Positions 7,296 through 16,813 are shown, counted from the stretch's first letter. The stretch is DNA of 64,000 nucleotides from Pseudomonas baetica (GCF_002813455.1 NZ_PHHE01000001.1:4770001-4834000); one strand, 5' to 3'. Notes: generated from the sequence alone by a model not told the origin. Program-made: numbers and translations.

Positions 7296-7927
7296 GTGAA
7301 AAAACTCAACGCCCGACGCTGCTGCCTGCGAACAGCTCGGCACTCGAGCGCGGTCTGGATCTGGGCTTCGGCGCGCTACTTGATCGCATCGCGCCGCCGT
7401 TCCCCGAACTGATGAATCCGAGTGAAACTCCGGTCGCGTTTCTGCCGTATCTCGCAGCGGATCGCGGCGTCGCCGAATGGAGCACCGCCGCACCCGAAGC
7501 GGAAAAGCGCCTGACCGTCGAACTGGCCTGGCCCACTGCACGCCAGGCCGGCACTCGCAAGGCACTGGAAAACGCTGCCAAGGGTTTGCAGCTGCGCCCC
7601 GAAGTCCGCGCCTGGTACGAACAGACACCGCCCGGCGTGCCTTACAGCTTCACTGTGCGCGCCTTCAGCGACCAGCCCTACAGCGCAGAAATCGACGCCC
7701 GTCTCGACCGACGCCTGGCCGATGCCAAAAGCGAACGTGATGTGCTGACGGTCTCGGTCGGCTTGAGCGCTTTCGGCAATCACGTCATCGGCGCCGCGAC
7801 GTTCTGCGGCGAACTGACCACGGTTTATCCGGTGTTCATCGAAGGGCTCGAAACCTCGGGAGAGGCGTTCATGGCCGCCGGTATGTACACCGTCGAAACA
7901 TCCACTATTTATCCTCAGGGGGCCTGA
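7292..7927 (+). CDS. baseplate/tail protein I (gpI-like)
   Basis: 211 aa. Contains the family core ETPVAFLPYLAADRGVAEW and AWPTARQAGTRKALE, typical of P2 gpI (Tail_P2_I), which closes the baseplate and anchors tail fibres. It ends directly at the fibre gene. Confidence 0.87.
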   Translation: MSEKTQRPTLLPANSSALERGLDLGFGALLDRIAPPFPELMNPSETPVAFLPYLAADRGVAEWSTAAPEAEKRLTVELAWPTARQAGTRKALENAAKGLQLRPEVRAWYEQTPPGVPYSFTVRAFSDQPYSAEIDARLDRRLADAKSERDVLTVSVGLSAFGNHVIGAATFCGELTTVYPVFIEGLETSGEAFMAAGMYTVETSTIYPQGA

Positions 7928-10573
7928 ATGGCTGACTATTACACCCTGCTCACCAACGCAGGGATTGCCTACGAAACGGCTTGTAAAGCTGCGGGCGTGC
8001 CGATCAAGTTGACGCAGATTTCCGTCGGCGACGGCGGCGGCGCGGTCTACAACCCGGCCGCGACCGCCACCGCGCTGAAACGCGAAGTCTGGCGCGGGCC
8101 ACTCAATGCGCTGTTCCAGGACGAGAAAAACCCGAGCTGGCTGCTCGCCGAAGTCACCATACCGCCGGATGTTGGCGGTTGGTATGTGCGGGAAGCGGGG
8201 TTGTGGACTGACACTGGCGTGCTTTACGCCATCGTCAAATACCCGGAGTCGTTCAAACCGGTTCTGGCCACGTCCGGTTCGGGTAAAGAGTTCTACATTC
8301 GTTCGATTTTCGAGACGAGTAATGCGTCGCTTGTGACGCTGCTGATCGACGACACCGTCGTCAAAGCCACGCGTGCCTGGGTCATGAGTTACCTCGCCGA
8401 AGAACTCGGCAAACTTGACGGCAAACAGTCGGTACGCGTTGCGGCGACTGGCAATGTCGTGTTGAACGGTGCGCAGCAGATTGATGGTGTGGCCGTGATT
8501 GCCGGTGACCGTGTGCTGTTGCCGAATCAGACGCTGGCCAAGGACAACGGCCTGTGGATCGTCGCCAATGGCGACTGGTTGCGGGCGATGGATGCCAACA
8601 GCAACGCCAAGGTCACGCCGGGCCTGACGGTGATGGTGGAGGAGGGCACGGCGAACGGTGATTCGTTGTGGCACTTGACCACCAATGCACCGATCACCCT
8701 CGGCACCACGGCGCTGACGTTCAAGATGCTCGCGGGGCGTACCGGGATTGCTGCTGGCACTTACAAGAGTCTGACCGTTGATGAGTATGGTCGGGCGACT
8801 GCCGGTGCCAATCCTGAAACGCTGGCTGGATTCGGGATCAAGGATTCGTACACCAAGGCTGAAGTCGAAGCGCTGATTGCCAAGGCATCGGCGTTGCCGG
8901 TGGGCTCGATTGTCGCGTTCCCGGTTGATGCTCCGCCGCCGGGCTTTCTGGAACTGGATAACAGCGTCAAGAGCAGCGCGACTTACCCGGACTTGAGCGC
9001 TTATCTAGGTAGCAAGTTCAACAAAGGTGATGAGGGCGTCGGGAATTTCCGTTTGCCTGAGGCGCGTGGGGAGTTCTTGCGTGGTTGGGATCATGGGCGT
9101 GGGGTTGATGCTGGTCGGGAGTTGGGCAGTATTCAGGCTGACATGCTCAGGGCGCACACGCATTCGACATCGTATGCAGGAAACGAAATTGTTCAGGCGA
9201 ATAGTGCCGGCGTGCCTGTTTCAAATTGGCGGGCAGCCCAAGGTGTAACCGGAAGCGCTGGTGGAACTGAAACACGACCGCGTAACGTCGCCGTCATGTG
9301 GTGCATCAAAGCTTGGAATGCGCCGGTCAATCAGGGAACCATCGATGTTGCCGCGCTGGTCACAGAAGTCGAACGACTCAAGTCTGCTGTTCCGGTGGGC
9401 GCTGTTCTGGCATTCCCGTCAGGGATCGTTGCACCCGGTTATCTGGAGCTGGATGGCAGTGTGCAGAGCATTGCGACCTATCCGGATCTGGCGGCGTATC
9501 TCGGCACAAAGTTCAACAAAGGGGATGAGGGGGCCGGGAATTTCCGCTTGCCGGAATCTCGCGGCGAGTTCCTGCGAGGGTGGGATCACGGACGCGGTGT
9601 GGATGCAGGCAGGGCAATCGGCAGTTATCAACTCGACTCGCTCCAGAACATCACAGGGCAGTACGCCGCGAACAACGGTGTTCAGCTCGCAGCAACAGGC
9701 ACGGTCAGTGGCGCTTTCAGCGCGCCAGCGACAGGTGGGACTCAGCTCCCCGGAGGCATAGCCTCTACCGGTGTCATCAATATGTCGTTCGATGCTTCGA
9801 AGGTGGCACGCACTTCGACAGAAACCCGGCCACGCAACCTGACGGTGATGTGGTGCATCAAAGCCTGGAACGCGCCGATCAATCAGGGAAGCATCGATAT
9901 CGCCGCCCTCGCCGATGAAGTTCGCAACGCTTCGGGTCGCTATCTGAGAACCCGGGTTTTCAAGGCAAACGAGATCTATCTGCCGGGGCCTGGAACCAAA
10001 AAGATCAAATACAGATTGCAAGGTGGTGGCGGTGCGGGTGGTGGTGCAGTCTCGACAGCCAATACTCAGCTTTCCGCCGGTTGCGGTGGGTCTGGCGGTG
10101 CTTATGCAGAAGGCTGGTTGACTCAGGGTTTCGACGGTCAGCAGATCACTATCGGTAAAGGGGGCACGGGCGTTGTTGCCAGTATCGGTCTCAATGGGGG
10201 AACAACATCTTTTGCCGGAATCGCTGCACCAGGAGGATATGGAGGAGGATTCTCGGCCAACACTGTGCCGCCTCTGCAACTTGGCCGCAGCCCCAATTCC
10301 GAGCCCGCCACAGGTGGTTCGACGATCAATGCCAATGGCCAGGGAGGCGGTGGAGTGAACGGGCCGACCTTGGCTTTTTGTACATCCGGCGAAGGAGGCC
10401 TCAGTGCATTTGGACCGGGTGGTAACTCTTCGGGCGGTGCCAGTCGAGACGGCGAGGGTGCCGTAAATCCTGGTTCCGGTGGCGGGGGAGCGTTAGCCAA
10501 GCCATCGTGTCCGTCCAACCTCAAAGGCGGCAATGGTGGTGACGGCATCGTGATTATCGAGGAGTGGACCTGA
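7928..10573 (+). CDS. module A tail fibre with two tail-collar repeats and a polyglycine tip
   Basis: 881 aa. Residues 1-160 (MADYYTLLTNAGIAYE to DDTVVKATRAWV) are the P2 gpH/DUF3751 baseplate-attachment domain. Two tail-collar units follow at about 325-465 and 490-640; both contain KFNKGDEG.GNFRLPE.RGEFLRGWDHGRGVDAGR in shortened form and end ETRPRN..VMWCIKAWNAP. The last 200 residues are glycine-rich (runs such as GGGGAGGG) and resemble the polyglycine adhesin tips of some phages. This fibre decides which bacterial surface polysaccharide the particle binds. The next gene is its chaperone. Confidence 0.88.
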   Translation: MADYYTLLTNAGIAYETACKAAGVPIKLTQISVGDGGGAVYNPAATATALKREVWRGPLNALFQDEKNPSWLLAEVTIPPDVGGWYVREAGLWTDTGVLYAIVKYPESFKPVLATSGSGKEFYIRSIFETSNASLVTLLIDDTVVKATRAWVMSYLAEELGKLDGKQSVRVAATGNVVLNGAQQIDGVAVIAGDRVLLPNQTLAKDNGLWIVANGDWLRAMDANSNAKVTPGLTVMVEEGTANGDSLWHLTTNAPITLGTTALTFKMLAGRTGIAAGTYKSLTVDEYGRATAGANPETLAGFGIKDSYTKAEVEALIAKASALPVGSIVAFPVDAPPPGFLELDNSVKSSATYPDLSAYLGSKFNKGDEGVGNFRLPEARGEFLRGWDHGRGVDAGRELGSIQADMLRAHTHSTSYAGNEIVQANSAGVPVSNWRAAQGVTGSAGGTETRPRNVAVMWCIKAWNAPVNQGTIDVAALVTEVERLKSAVPVGAVLAFPSGIVAPGYLELDGSVQSIATYPDLAAYLGTKFNKGDEGAGNFRLPESRGEFLRGWDHGRGVDAGRAIGSYQLDSLQNITGQYAANNGVQLAATGTVSGAFSAPATGGTQLPGGIASTGVINMSFDASKVARTSTETRPRNLTVMWCIKAWNAPINQGSIDIAALADEVRNASGRYLRTRVFKANEIYLPGPGTKKIKYRLQGGGGAGGGAVSTANTQLSAGCGGSGGAYAEGWLTQGFDGQQITIGKGGTGVVASIGLNGGTTSFAGIAAPGGYGGGFSANTVPPLQLGRSPNSEPATGGSTINANGQGGGGVNGPTLAFCTSGEGGLSAFGPGGNSSGGASRDGEGAVNPGSGGGGALAKPSCPSNLKGGNGGDGIVIIEEWT

Positions 10574-11127
10574 TGAGTACCTATGTACGCATTTATGCCG
10601 ACATGGTTGTCGAGCAGATCGAAACCGAGGGCGATATTTCGACGTTGTACCCGCCGACGCTGGTATGGGTGTGCGTCGATCATCTCGATCCACGTCCCCA
10701 GCAAGGCTGGGCGGCAAAGGAGCATGACGGTGATTGGTTGTTTTCGCCGCAACCTTCTATGACGGTCACGCCTGAAACACTGGCAACCGCCGTTGCTGCC
10801 GAACGCTTTTTGCGTGAAGCAGGTGGCGTCATCGTCGATGGATTCACCATCGAAACCACACGTGACAGCCAGACATTGATTGCTGGAATGGGCTTGTCTG
10901 CAATTGTCGATCCCGAGTACCGATGCAACTTCAAGACAGCCAATGGCTTTGTCGAAATTGATGCGACCCGAATCCTCGAAATCGCCAAGGCTGTGCGTAC
11001 TCATGTCCAGGCATGTTTTGATCGTGAGCGCGATTTACTGCTGGCGATCGACCTTGGAAATTATCGTCCCGAAATGCTGACTGAGGGCTGGCCGGCTGTA
11101 CCGCCAGCGTCTGAGCCCGGTTTGTGA
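10573..11127 (+). CDS. tail fibre assembly chaperone (DUF4376-like)
   Basis: 184 aa. ATG 10573 overlaps the fibre stop (TGATG). The middle part AERFLREAGGVIVDGFTIET with TRDSQ and later NGFVEIDATRILEIAKAV is the DUF4376 pattern of fibre-folding proteins. Expected to be matched to the 881-aa fibre. Confidence 0.75.
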   Translation: MSTYVRIYADMVVEQIETEGDISTLYPPTLVWVCVDHLDPRPQQGWAAKEHDGDWLFSPQPSMTVTPETLATAVAAERFLREAGGVIVDGFTIETTRDSQTLIAGMGLSAIVDPEYRCNFKTANGFVEIDATRILEIAKAVRTHVQACFDRERDLLLAIDLGNYRPEMLTEGWPAVPPASEPGL

Positions 11128-11137
11128 CGCTTCAATA

Positions 11138-11164
11138 AACGCCCCGCACCGTCGGGGCGTTTTC
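11138..11164 (+). terminator. intrinsic terminator after the fibre chaperone
   Basis: Stem AACGCCCCG/CGGGGCGTT followed by TTTC. A second hairpin, AAAGCCCC/GGGGCTTT, follows at 11174-11196. Together they may lower expression of the sheath and tube genes or act as partial terminators. Confidence 0.8.
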
Positions 11165-11218
11165 TTACCCGCCAAAGCCCCTCCCCGAGGGGCTTTCCCG
11201 TTTATGGAGAAACGAAAA

Positions 11219-11404
11219 ATGGCAACCCGCCAAACCTACACCGTGCTCGTCCCATTCCCCACCGGCGGTGGGCACTGGTCGAGCGTCGGTCAAGACCTCG
11301 ATCTGCTCGACGTCGAGGCCAGTGCCTTGCACAGCGCCGGTCGACTGGAACTGAAAACATCGTCCACCCAGGCCAAAAAGGCCGCTGCCAAGAAGGCTGA
11401 CTGA
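11219..11404 (+). CDS. small conserved tailocin protein
   Basis: 61 aa, starting MATRQTYTVLVPFPTGGG, basic alanine/lysine-rich tail (KKAAAKKAD). It ends 2 bp before the sheath gene. Position corresponds to the small DUF2635-like protein before the sheath in module B. Function unknown. Confidence 0.7.
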   Translation: MATRQTYTVLVPFPTGGGHWSSVGQDLDLLDVEASALHSAGRLELKTSSTQAKKAAAKKAD

Positions 11405-11406
11405 AC

Positions 11407-12573
11407 ATGGCTGAGGTTTTGAACTTCGAGCACAACGGCATTACCGTCAATGCCACCGAATCCCCCGAAGCCATGGGTGGCCTGGGTGACAACGTCATCG
11501 GTCTGGTCGGCACCGCGCCGAAGGCTGATCCGCTGATTCCGCGTAACGCGCCGTTCCGCATCAATAGCTTTACCACCCATGCACTGCTCGATCCGACCGG
11601 TTCGGAAGAGGGCACCCTGTATCACGCCGTCTACCAGATCCTCAAAGTGGTCAAGGTGCCGGTGTACGTGGTGATCGTCGAGGCGGGTGCTACCCCGGCC
11701 GATACCGTCAACGCAGTGATCGGCGGCGTCGAGCCGGCGACCGGTCGCAAACTGGGTCTGGCTGCACTGGGCAGTGTCCCGGAAGATCTGACCATCATCG
11801 GCGCGCCGGGCTTCACCGGCACCAAAGCGGTGGCCAGCGAGTTCGCCTCGTTCGGCAAGCGCATCAAGGCTCGTGTGGTGCTGGATGGCAAGGACGCCTC
11901 GGTCGCTGATCAAGTGACTTACAGCCAGGAACTCGGCGGCGCCGACCTCGGTTTCGACCGTTGCCTGGTGGTGCACAACATGCCCGCCGTGTACTCGAAA
12001 GCGGCGAAGAAAAACGTTTTCCTGTCGCCTTCCAGCCTGGCGATTGCCGCGCTGGCCAAGGTCAAGCAGTGGGAAAGCCCGGGCAACCAGGTGACCTACG
12101 CCGAAGACGTGTCTCGCGTTGTTGAATACAACATCCTCGACACCTCCACTGAAGGCGATCTGCTCAACCGTTACGGCGTCAGCTACTACGCCCGCACTGT
12201 GCTTGGCGGCTTCTCGCTGCTGGGTAACCGCTCGATTACCGGCAAGTTCATCAGCTACGTCGGCCTTGAAGATGCGATCAGCCGCAAGCTGGTCAAGGCC
12301 GGCCAGAAAGCCATGGCCAAGAACCTGACGAAGTCGTTCATGGATCAGGAGGTCAAGCGCATCAACGACTGGCTGCAAACCCTGGTCGCCGACGAAACCA
12401 TTCCTGGCGGCAGCGTGTATCTGCACCCGGAACTCAACAGCGTAGAGAAGTACAAGAACGGCACCTGGTACGTGGTCATCGACTACGGCCGCTACGCGCC
12501 GAACGAACACATGGTTTATCAGCTCAACGCCCGCGATGAAATCATCGAGCAGTTCCTGGAGGACGTTCTCTAA
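11407..12573 (+). CDS. contractile tail sheath protein, FI-like
   Basis: 388 aa, the usual size of P2 FI and R-pyocin sheath. N-terminal FEHNGITVNATESPEAMGGL, central GAPGFTGTKAVASEF and the C-terminal LNARDEIIEQFLEDVL, which forms the donor strand of the sheath mesh, are characteristic. The sheath contracts to drive the tube through the target envelope. Stop overlaps the tube start. Confidence 0.92.
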   Translation: MAEVLNFEHNGITVNATESPEAMGGLGDNVIGLVGTAPKADPLIPRNAPFRINSFTTHALLDPTGSEEGTLYHAVYQILKVVKVPVYVVIVEAGATPADTVNAVIGGVEPATGRKLGLAALGSVPEDLTIIGAPGFTGTKAVASEFASFGKRIKARVVLDGKDASVADQVTYSQELGGADLGFDRCLVVHNMPAVYSKAAKKNVFLSPSSLAIAALAKVKQWESPGNQVTYAEDVSRVVEYNILDTSTEGDLLNRYGVSYYARTVLGGFSLLGNRSITGKFISYVGLEDAISRKLVKAGQKAMAKNLTKSFMDQEVKRINDWLQTLVADETIPGGSVYLHPELNSVEKYKNGTWYVVIDYGRYAPNEHMVYQLNARDEIIEQFLEDVL

Positions 12574-13079
12574 TGTTGACCAACCGCAATCGCCAGGCCA
12601 TCGCGGCCACCCTGCAAGGCCTGCCGCTGTCGGCGACCGTGGAGGAATTCACCCCGCCGAAGATCGAATTCGACATGGAAAACATGGCGGGCGGACGCTT
12701 CATCGTCGAAGAAATGGCCAAAAGCGCGAAGGCGCTTGGCGCCAAGTTGATCCTGCAGGGCGCTGGCCCGGAAATCATGCTCGCACTGGGCGTGAAGCTC
12801 GGCGATGACATTCTGTTGAACGTGCGTGAAGCCGGTCAGGATCAGGATGGCAACACGTGGTTCACCTACCACACCGTCGGCGGCAAGCTGAAGATTCTCG
12901 ATGAAGGCGTGATCAAAATGGGTGATAAACCCAAGACCACCCTGGAATTGTCCTGCCGTACCTACACCCGCCTGGAAAACGGTATCCCGGTGATCGACAT
13001 CGACGTGCGCACCCAGAAGTTCGTGCTCAACGGCGTCGACATCCTCGGTGATGCCCGCCGTGCGGTGCTGATGCCGTAA
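12573..13079 (+). CDS. tail tube protein, FII-like
   Basis: 168 aa, as in P2 FII and R-pyocin tube. Contains the family segments PPKIEFDMENMAGGRF and TRLENGIPVIDIDVRTQKFV then NGVD. Its hexamers make the inner tube through which ions leak after contraction, the killing step. Confidence 0.92.
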   Translation: MLTNRNRQAIAATLQGLPLSATVEEFTPPKIEFDMENMAGGRFIVEEMAKSAKALGAKLILQGAGPEIMLALGVKLGDDILLNVREAGQDQDGNTWFTYHTVGGKLKILDEGVIKMGDKPKTTLELSCRTYTRLENGIPVIDIDVRTQKFVLNGVDILGDARRAVLMP

Positions 13080-13105
13080 CCCAGTAGGCAAGCCTGGCAC
13101 AAACC

Positions 13106-13196
13106 CCTGTGGGAGCGGGCTTGCTCGCGAAGGCGGTGTGTCAGGCGAAATTTGTGGCTCTGACCCACCGCATTCGCGAGCAAGCCCGCTCCCACA
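13106..13196. repeat. REPIN (inverted pair of REP sequences)
   Basis: Two oppositely oriented REP units, CTGTGGGAGCGGGCTTGCTC at one end and its complement at the other, enclose about 35 bp. It lies between the tube and chaperone genes. Same family as the elements near 26.4, 45.9 and 48.9 kb. Confidence 0.9.
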
Positions 13197-13261
13197 ATGG
13201 ATCAGCGTGACTGGCAGATGTTAAGCAACACCCCCCTCAAGAATCACCAAGGAATTCATTC

Positions 13262-13843
13262 ATGTCGTGGATGCCACCCAAGCATGACCTGCTGTCGTCA
13301 ATCACCGGCGATGACGGCGCGCAGATCGAGCAGATTCAGCTCAAGCCGCTGTTCTACGCCGCGCAGAAAGAAGCGCTGGAGCGCGCCGGCGATGACGAAG
13401 ACGATCAGTTCTTCGAACTGGCGCTGCTGGCCACCGGCCTGTCGGTCAAGGAACTCGACCAGCTCAAACGCCCGGACTACGTGAGCATCGCGCAGTACGT
13501 ACACGAGATGTCGACCCGTCCGGCCTCGTACTTTCTCGACCAGGTCGAAGCCGCGGAAAAATCCGCCGATCCGGATGAGGTGCAACTGCTGCAACCGCTC
13601 GCCGTGACCGGCCGCACCCTGACCTCGCTGAGTCTGGAAATGCCAGTGCTGCGTGCCACCAAAGTGATGAAGAAACTGAAAACGGCCAAGGAACGCGCCG
13701 AGTTCATCACCGCCCATTGCACCGGCCTGATGATCCCCGATCTCGCCCTACTGACCGTCCCGGACTGGACCCAATTGCAGGTGCGCATAGACGATTTTTT
13801 AAACCAGCCGGCGGCCTACTTTCGGAACGCGACATCGAAGTAA
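13262..13843 (+). CDS. tail assembly chaperone gpE-like (zero-frame product)
   Basis: 193 aa. Located between the tube and tape measure genes, the place of P2 gene E. The protein (MSWMPPKHDLLSSITGDDGA...) is acidic and helical. Ribosomes that slip at 13795-13801 make the longer E' form ending at 13965. The two forms coat the tape measure protein while the tail grows. Confidence 0.8.
   Translation: MSWMPPKHDLLSSITGDDGAQIEQIQLKPLFYAAQKEALERAGDDEDDQFFELALLATGLSVKELDQLKRPDYVSIAQYVHEMSTRPASYFLDQVEAAEKSADPDEVQLLQPLAVTGRTLTSLSLEMPVLRATKVMKKLKTAKERAEFITAHCTGLMIPDLALLTVPDWTQLQVRIDDFLNQPAAYFRNATSK
13795..13801 (+). promoter_or_regulatory. programmed -1 frameshift site (T TTT TTA)
   Basis: In the gpE frame the codons are GAT TTT TTA AAC, so T-TTT-TTA is a canonical slippery heptamer. 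P2 uses T-TTT-TTG at the same place. A one-base backward slip joins the gpE frame to the downstream frame. Confidence 0.85.
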
Positions 13844-13965
13844 TCCTCGATATCGTCCCGCTCATTTACCCGGTAAGTGAGGCGGAGATTCTGGAATGGG
13901 ACGCCGAAAAGGCGTTGCGCCGCTACGACATAGCGATCACTCGCCTTGGCGTGAAACAGGAGTAG
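13802..13965 (+). CDS. gpE' extension reached by -1 frameshift
   Basis: After slipping, translation reads FKPAGGLLSERDIEVILDIV and on to EILEWDAEKALRRYDIAI, ending at the TAG at 13963-13965, 7 bp before the tape measure gene. There is no good independent start, and the protein has real coding character, so it is expected only as the C-terminal part of the gpE-E' fusion (about 234 aa in total). Confidence 0.8.
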
Positions 13966-13972
13966 AGCGGCA

Positions 13973-16216
13973 ATGGCAGAGAGCAAATATGCGCTCACGA
14001 ACGCCGGTGAGAGTGGCAATACGGCGGACGCACTACCGACCAACCTCGGCAAATCGCTGCAGGACCTTAACCTGACGCTGTCCTTGGCAAGCGTGAATAT
14101 TCGTTTGCTGACTCAGGAGCAGATCAAGCTGCGCGAGCTGCTGGTGAGCCAGCAATCGTTGTTCAAGGTCGTCGCGGCGCCGCCAGCCGCCAATAGTGAG
14201 CCGAAGTCAAAACTCAAGGCGGAAATCGAGCAGCGACCGCCACCGAAGAACCTGCAATCGGCGATGGCTAACGAGACCGCACTGGTTGAGCTCAATCAGT
14301 TGATTGGACTCAACAAAGAGCAGCTTCAAGCGCATTCAGAGCAAACCCTCGAACTCGCGACTCAGCGGTCGATCGCAGCCAGTGGCGCGACTGGCGCGGA
14401 TCTCTTGCAAATCCAGCAGGTCGGGGCGCGATCTGGTATTGCCGACGGTGCCAAGGGTGATCAGCGGGCTACAGAGCTAAGAGCGTATTCCGGCGACGCT
14501 GCGATCAATGCCACGGCCTTCCGGATCGACGTCAAGGCTGCGGGGGAAATGCTCGCGGTCTGGCGTTCCTCCTTGAAGCTGGATCGATACCAAGGCCAGG
14601 ATCTGGCCGATGCGGTCAGTTACCTGAGCAGCAGCGGTCTGGATGCCAAGCCTGCCGATATCGGCGCGGTCGTTCAGCGCTCGGGCGAGAGTGCCGTTGC
14701 ATCGGGAATGACACCGGAACAGGTGGCAGCGTTTGCCACTGCGCTGTTGAACAGCGGTGCGGACAAGGACGGTGCCAGTGCGGCATTGAAGAGCTTTACG
14801 TCGGCCTTCGGCAAAGGAAACGCTGCGTCAACCGAACAGCGTTCGGCGATGACCCGGTTGCACCTGGATCCCGAATCGTTGCGTGAGAAGATGCGCACGG
14901 ATGCGCCAGGTGCGATTGATTCGGTGCTCGCAGCACTCAGTAAACAATCCGTACCCGAACGTGCAGCCACGGCGAAGACGCTGTTTGGCGAGAGCGGTAC
15001 AAGCATTCTTGAGTTGTTGAAGAAGCCCGACGACGTCAAGACAGCCTTCTCGCGAGTGTCCGACAAGCACCAATATGCAACCTCGGAACTGGGTTCCGGG
15101 GCCGGTGCAGCGACGAAAACGGCCGAGGCGTTTGGTGATACTTCGCAAGGGCGCTGGAATGCGTTGGATGCGAGTCTCAATCGGCTAACCACGGCATTCG
15201 GTACCGCACTGGCACCGATCACAGAGGGTCTCGCGTTCGGGCTCACGGCGTTGGTCAATGTCGCGAGTACAGCGGCAGAAGCATTCCCCGCCCTCACCGC
15301 AGGGTTGATCGTGCTGGGCGCTGTCACCGTGCCATTTGTGGCGGCTGCCCTGAAGAGCGGTGCGACTGCTGTGCTCGGTGCGGTTACGACAAAGCTGTTG
15401 CGTCTGGCCACCACCCGATTGCCGCCTGAAATCGGTGATGTGATTACCGGAGATGAAGGCGGTGATCGCCCTCGAAAAACGAACAAAACCAGTCGCTCGC
15501 CCGCTCGGCAAAAAACTGCCAGGGTATCGTCGCGTTCAGGCAGCGGGGGTGGTCGTTTGCGGGGTGTCACGGCAAGAGTGCTGCCCTTCATTGACAACGC
15601 GAAAATCGGCCTCGAGATGTGGGCTGATAAAATCGGCAGTTGGACGCCGCGCTCAATAGAGAAGATTGCCGCCCGACAGGTGCCGGCGGTACAGCGTCTC
15701 GGCGGCAGTTTGCTGCCAAGGCTTGCCAGTGCAATGCCGGCCGTGAAGGCCGGTGCGCCGCAGGCCATCGTGAGTGCAGCCTACACCGGCCTTAAGGGCT
15801 GGCGAGAGGGTGACGACAAAGCGGTCAAAGGCGCCGCCGGCGAACTGGCCGGAACTGCAATCGGTGCCACGATCGGTTCGTTGATTGCGCCTGGCATCGG
15901 TACTTTCATCGGGGGGACTTTGGGCGGCATGCTCGGTTCTTATGTCGGTGAACAACTGGCGACTCCCGCTGAGGACAAACTTGCCCCGCCGGCGCAGGTA
16001 GCCAAAGACTTGTCCACTGCTCAGACACAAAATCAGCAAATCACCTACGCCCCGTCGATTCAGATCAGCGGCAGTGAAATTGTCAGTTCCGAAAAGGTTG
16101 GCACGATGATCTCGCAGGTCATGGAAAACCATTTCAACGCCCAATTCGTTCCGGCGATGAGTATTAATCCCCTCGCCACGCGCCGCGACGCAGCCCTCAC
16201 CGATGGAGTCGCCTGA
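13973..16216 (+). CDS. module A tape measure protein
   Basis: 747 aa, the longest non-fibre gene in the module. N-terminal coiled-coil helices (about 25-150), a central TP901/P2-type tape domain (about 180-400, with GMTPEQVAAFATALLNSGAD), hydrophobic segments around 405-470 and a glycine-rich hydrophobic stretch at about 620-665 (GAAGELAGTAIGATIGSLIA). It sets tail length and is probably released into or through the target membrane. Stop overlaps the next start (TGATGA). Confidence 0.9.
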   Translation: MAESKYALTNAGESGNTADALPTNLGKSLQDLNLTLSLASVNIRLLTQEQIKLRELLVSQQSLFKVVAAPPAANSEPKSKLKAEIEQRPPPKNLQSAMANETALVELNQLIGLNKEQLQAHSEQTLELATQRSIAASGATGADLLQIQQVGARSGIADGAKGDQRATELRAYSGDAAINATAFRIDVKAAGEMLAVWRSSLKLDRYQGQDLADAVSYLSSSGLDAKPADIGAVVQRSGESAVASGMTPEQVAAFATALLNSGADKDGASAALKSFTSAFGKGNAASTEQRSAMTRLHLDPESLREKMRTDAPGAIDSVLAALSKQSVPERAATAKTLFGESGTSILELLKKPDDVKTAFSRVSDKHQYATSELGSGAGAATKTAEAFGDTSQGRWNALDASLNRLTTAFGTALAPITEGLAFGLTALVNVASTAAEAFPALTAGLIVLGAVTVPFVAAALKSGATAVLGAVTTKLLRLATTRLPPEIGDVITGDEGGDRPRKTNKTSRSPARQKTARVSSRSGSGGGRLRGVTARVLPFIDNAKIGLEMWADKIGSWTPRSIEKIAARQVPAVQRLGGSLLPRLASAMPAVKAGAPQAIVSAAYTGLKGWREGDDKAVKGAAGELAGTAIGATIGSLIAPGIGTFIGGTLGGMLGSYVGEQLATPAEDKLAPPAQVAKDLSTAQTQNQQITYAPSIQISGSEIVSSEKVGTMISQVMENHFNAQFVPAMSINPLATRRDAALTDGVA

Positions 16217-16599
16217 TGAAACAACAAATGGCACTCGGCAGTTTCATCTTCGGCCTGTCCCGCGAGTTTGCCTACAGCACGCTGGCGCGCAAATCCGACG
16301 GTGGCTGGACTGAATTGCAGATCCTCACCAGTAAACCCAAATCCCATCAGACCGGACAGAAGCCGGAAACCCTGACCATCGGCGGCACGGCGATGTACGC
16401 CGTGGCGATGGAGCGGCTCGATGAGCTGCGTGCGCTGCAAGCGTTGAGAGTACCGCTGCCGTTGATTGACGGCATTGGTCGCAACTGGGGTTTGTGGCGA
16501 ATCAACAGCATCGACGAAAACCAGAGCGAGGTCATCGATGACGGCACCGCGATGGTGATCAAGTGGGTGATCGGATTGTCGGAGTTCAACAATGCGTAA
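16216..16599 (+). CDS. tail protein gpU-like
   Basis: 127 aa. Contains MALGSFIFGLSREFAYSTLA and VPLPLIDGIGRNWGLWRI, characteristic of P2 gpU (phage_P2_GpU), a tail tip protein. Translationally coupled to the genes before and after it. Confidence 0.88.
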   Translation: MKQQMALGSFIFGLSREFAYSTLARKSDGGWTELQILTSKPKSHQTGQKPETLTIGGTAMYAVAMERLDELRALQALRVPLPLIDGIGRNWGLWRINSIDENQSEVIDDGTAMVIKWVIGLSEFNNA

Positions 16600-16804
16600 G
16601 GTACGAAGCGTGGCCGGTGATTCGCTGAATTTGTTGCTGTACCGCGAAACCGGTCGCAGCGATGACAGCGCCGAAGAAGCCCTGTGGACACTCAACCCGA
16701 CCCTGGCCGAGCACGGCTCGATCCTGCCGGCAGGTGTCTGGGTGACGCTGCCGGAGCTCGACAGCAAACCGGCCGCAATCAAACCGGTTCTGGCTTGGGA
16801 CTAA
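16592..16804 (+). CDS. tail protein gpX-like
   Basis: 70 aa. Has the LysM-like core DSLNLLLYRETGRSDDSAEE and NPTLAEHGSILPAGVWVTLP, typical of P2 gpX. Starts inside the end of gpU. Confidence 0.88.
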   Translation: MRKVRSVAGDSLNLLLYRETGRSDDSAEEALWTLNPTLAEHGSILPAGVWVTLPELDSKPAAIKPVLAWD

Positions 16805-16813
16805 GGAGGTTGC

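Noticed and set aside
7376..8674. 432-codon open frame on the minus strand
   Set aside because: It is the complementary frame of gpI and the fibre gene, a common artefact of GC-rich coding DNA.
13106..13196. REPIN considered as a CRISPR repeat or phage attachment site
   Set aside because: Only one inverted pair, sequence typical of REP elements seen at several other places in the window; no repeat-spacer series.
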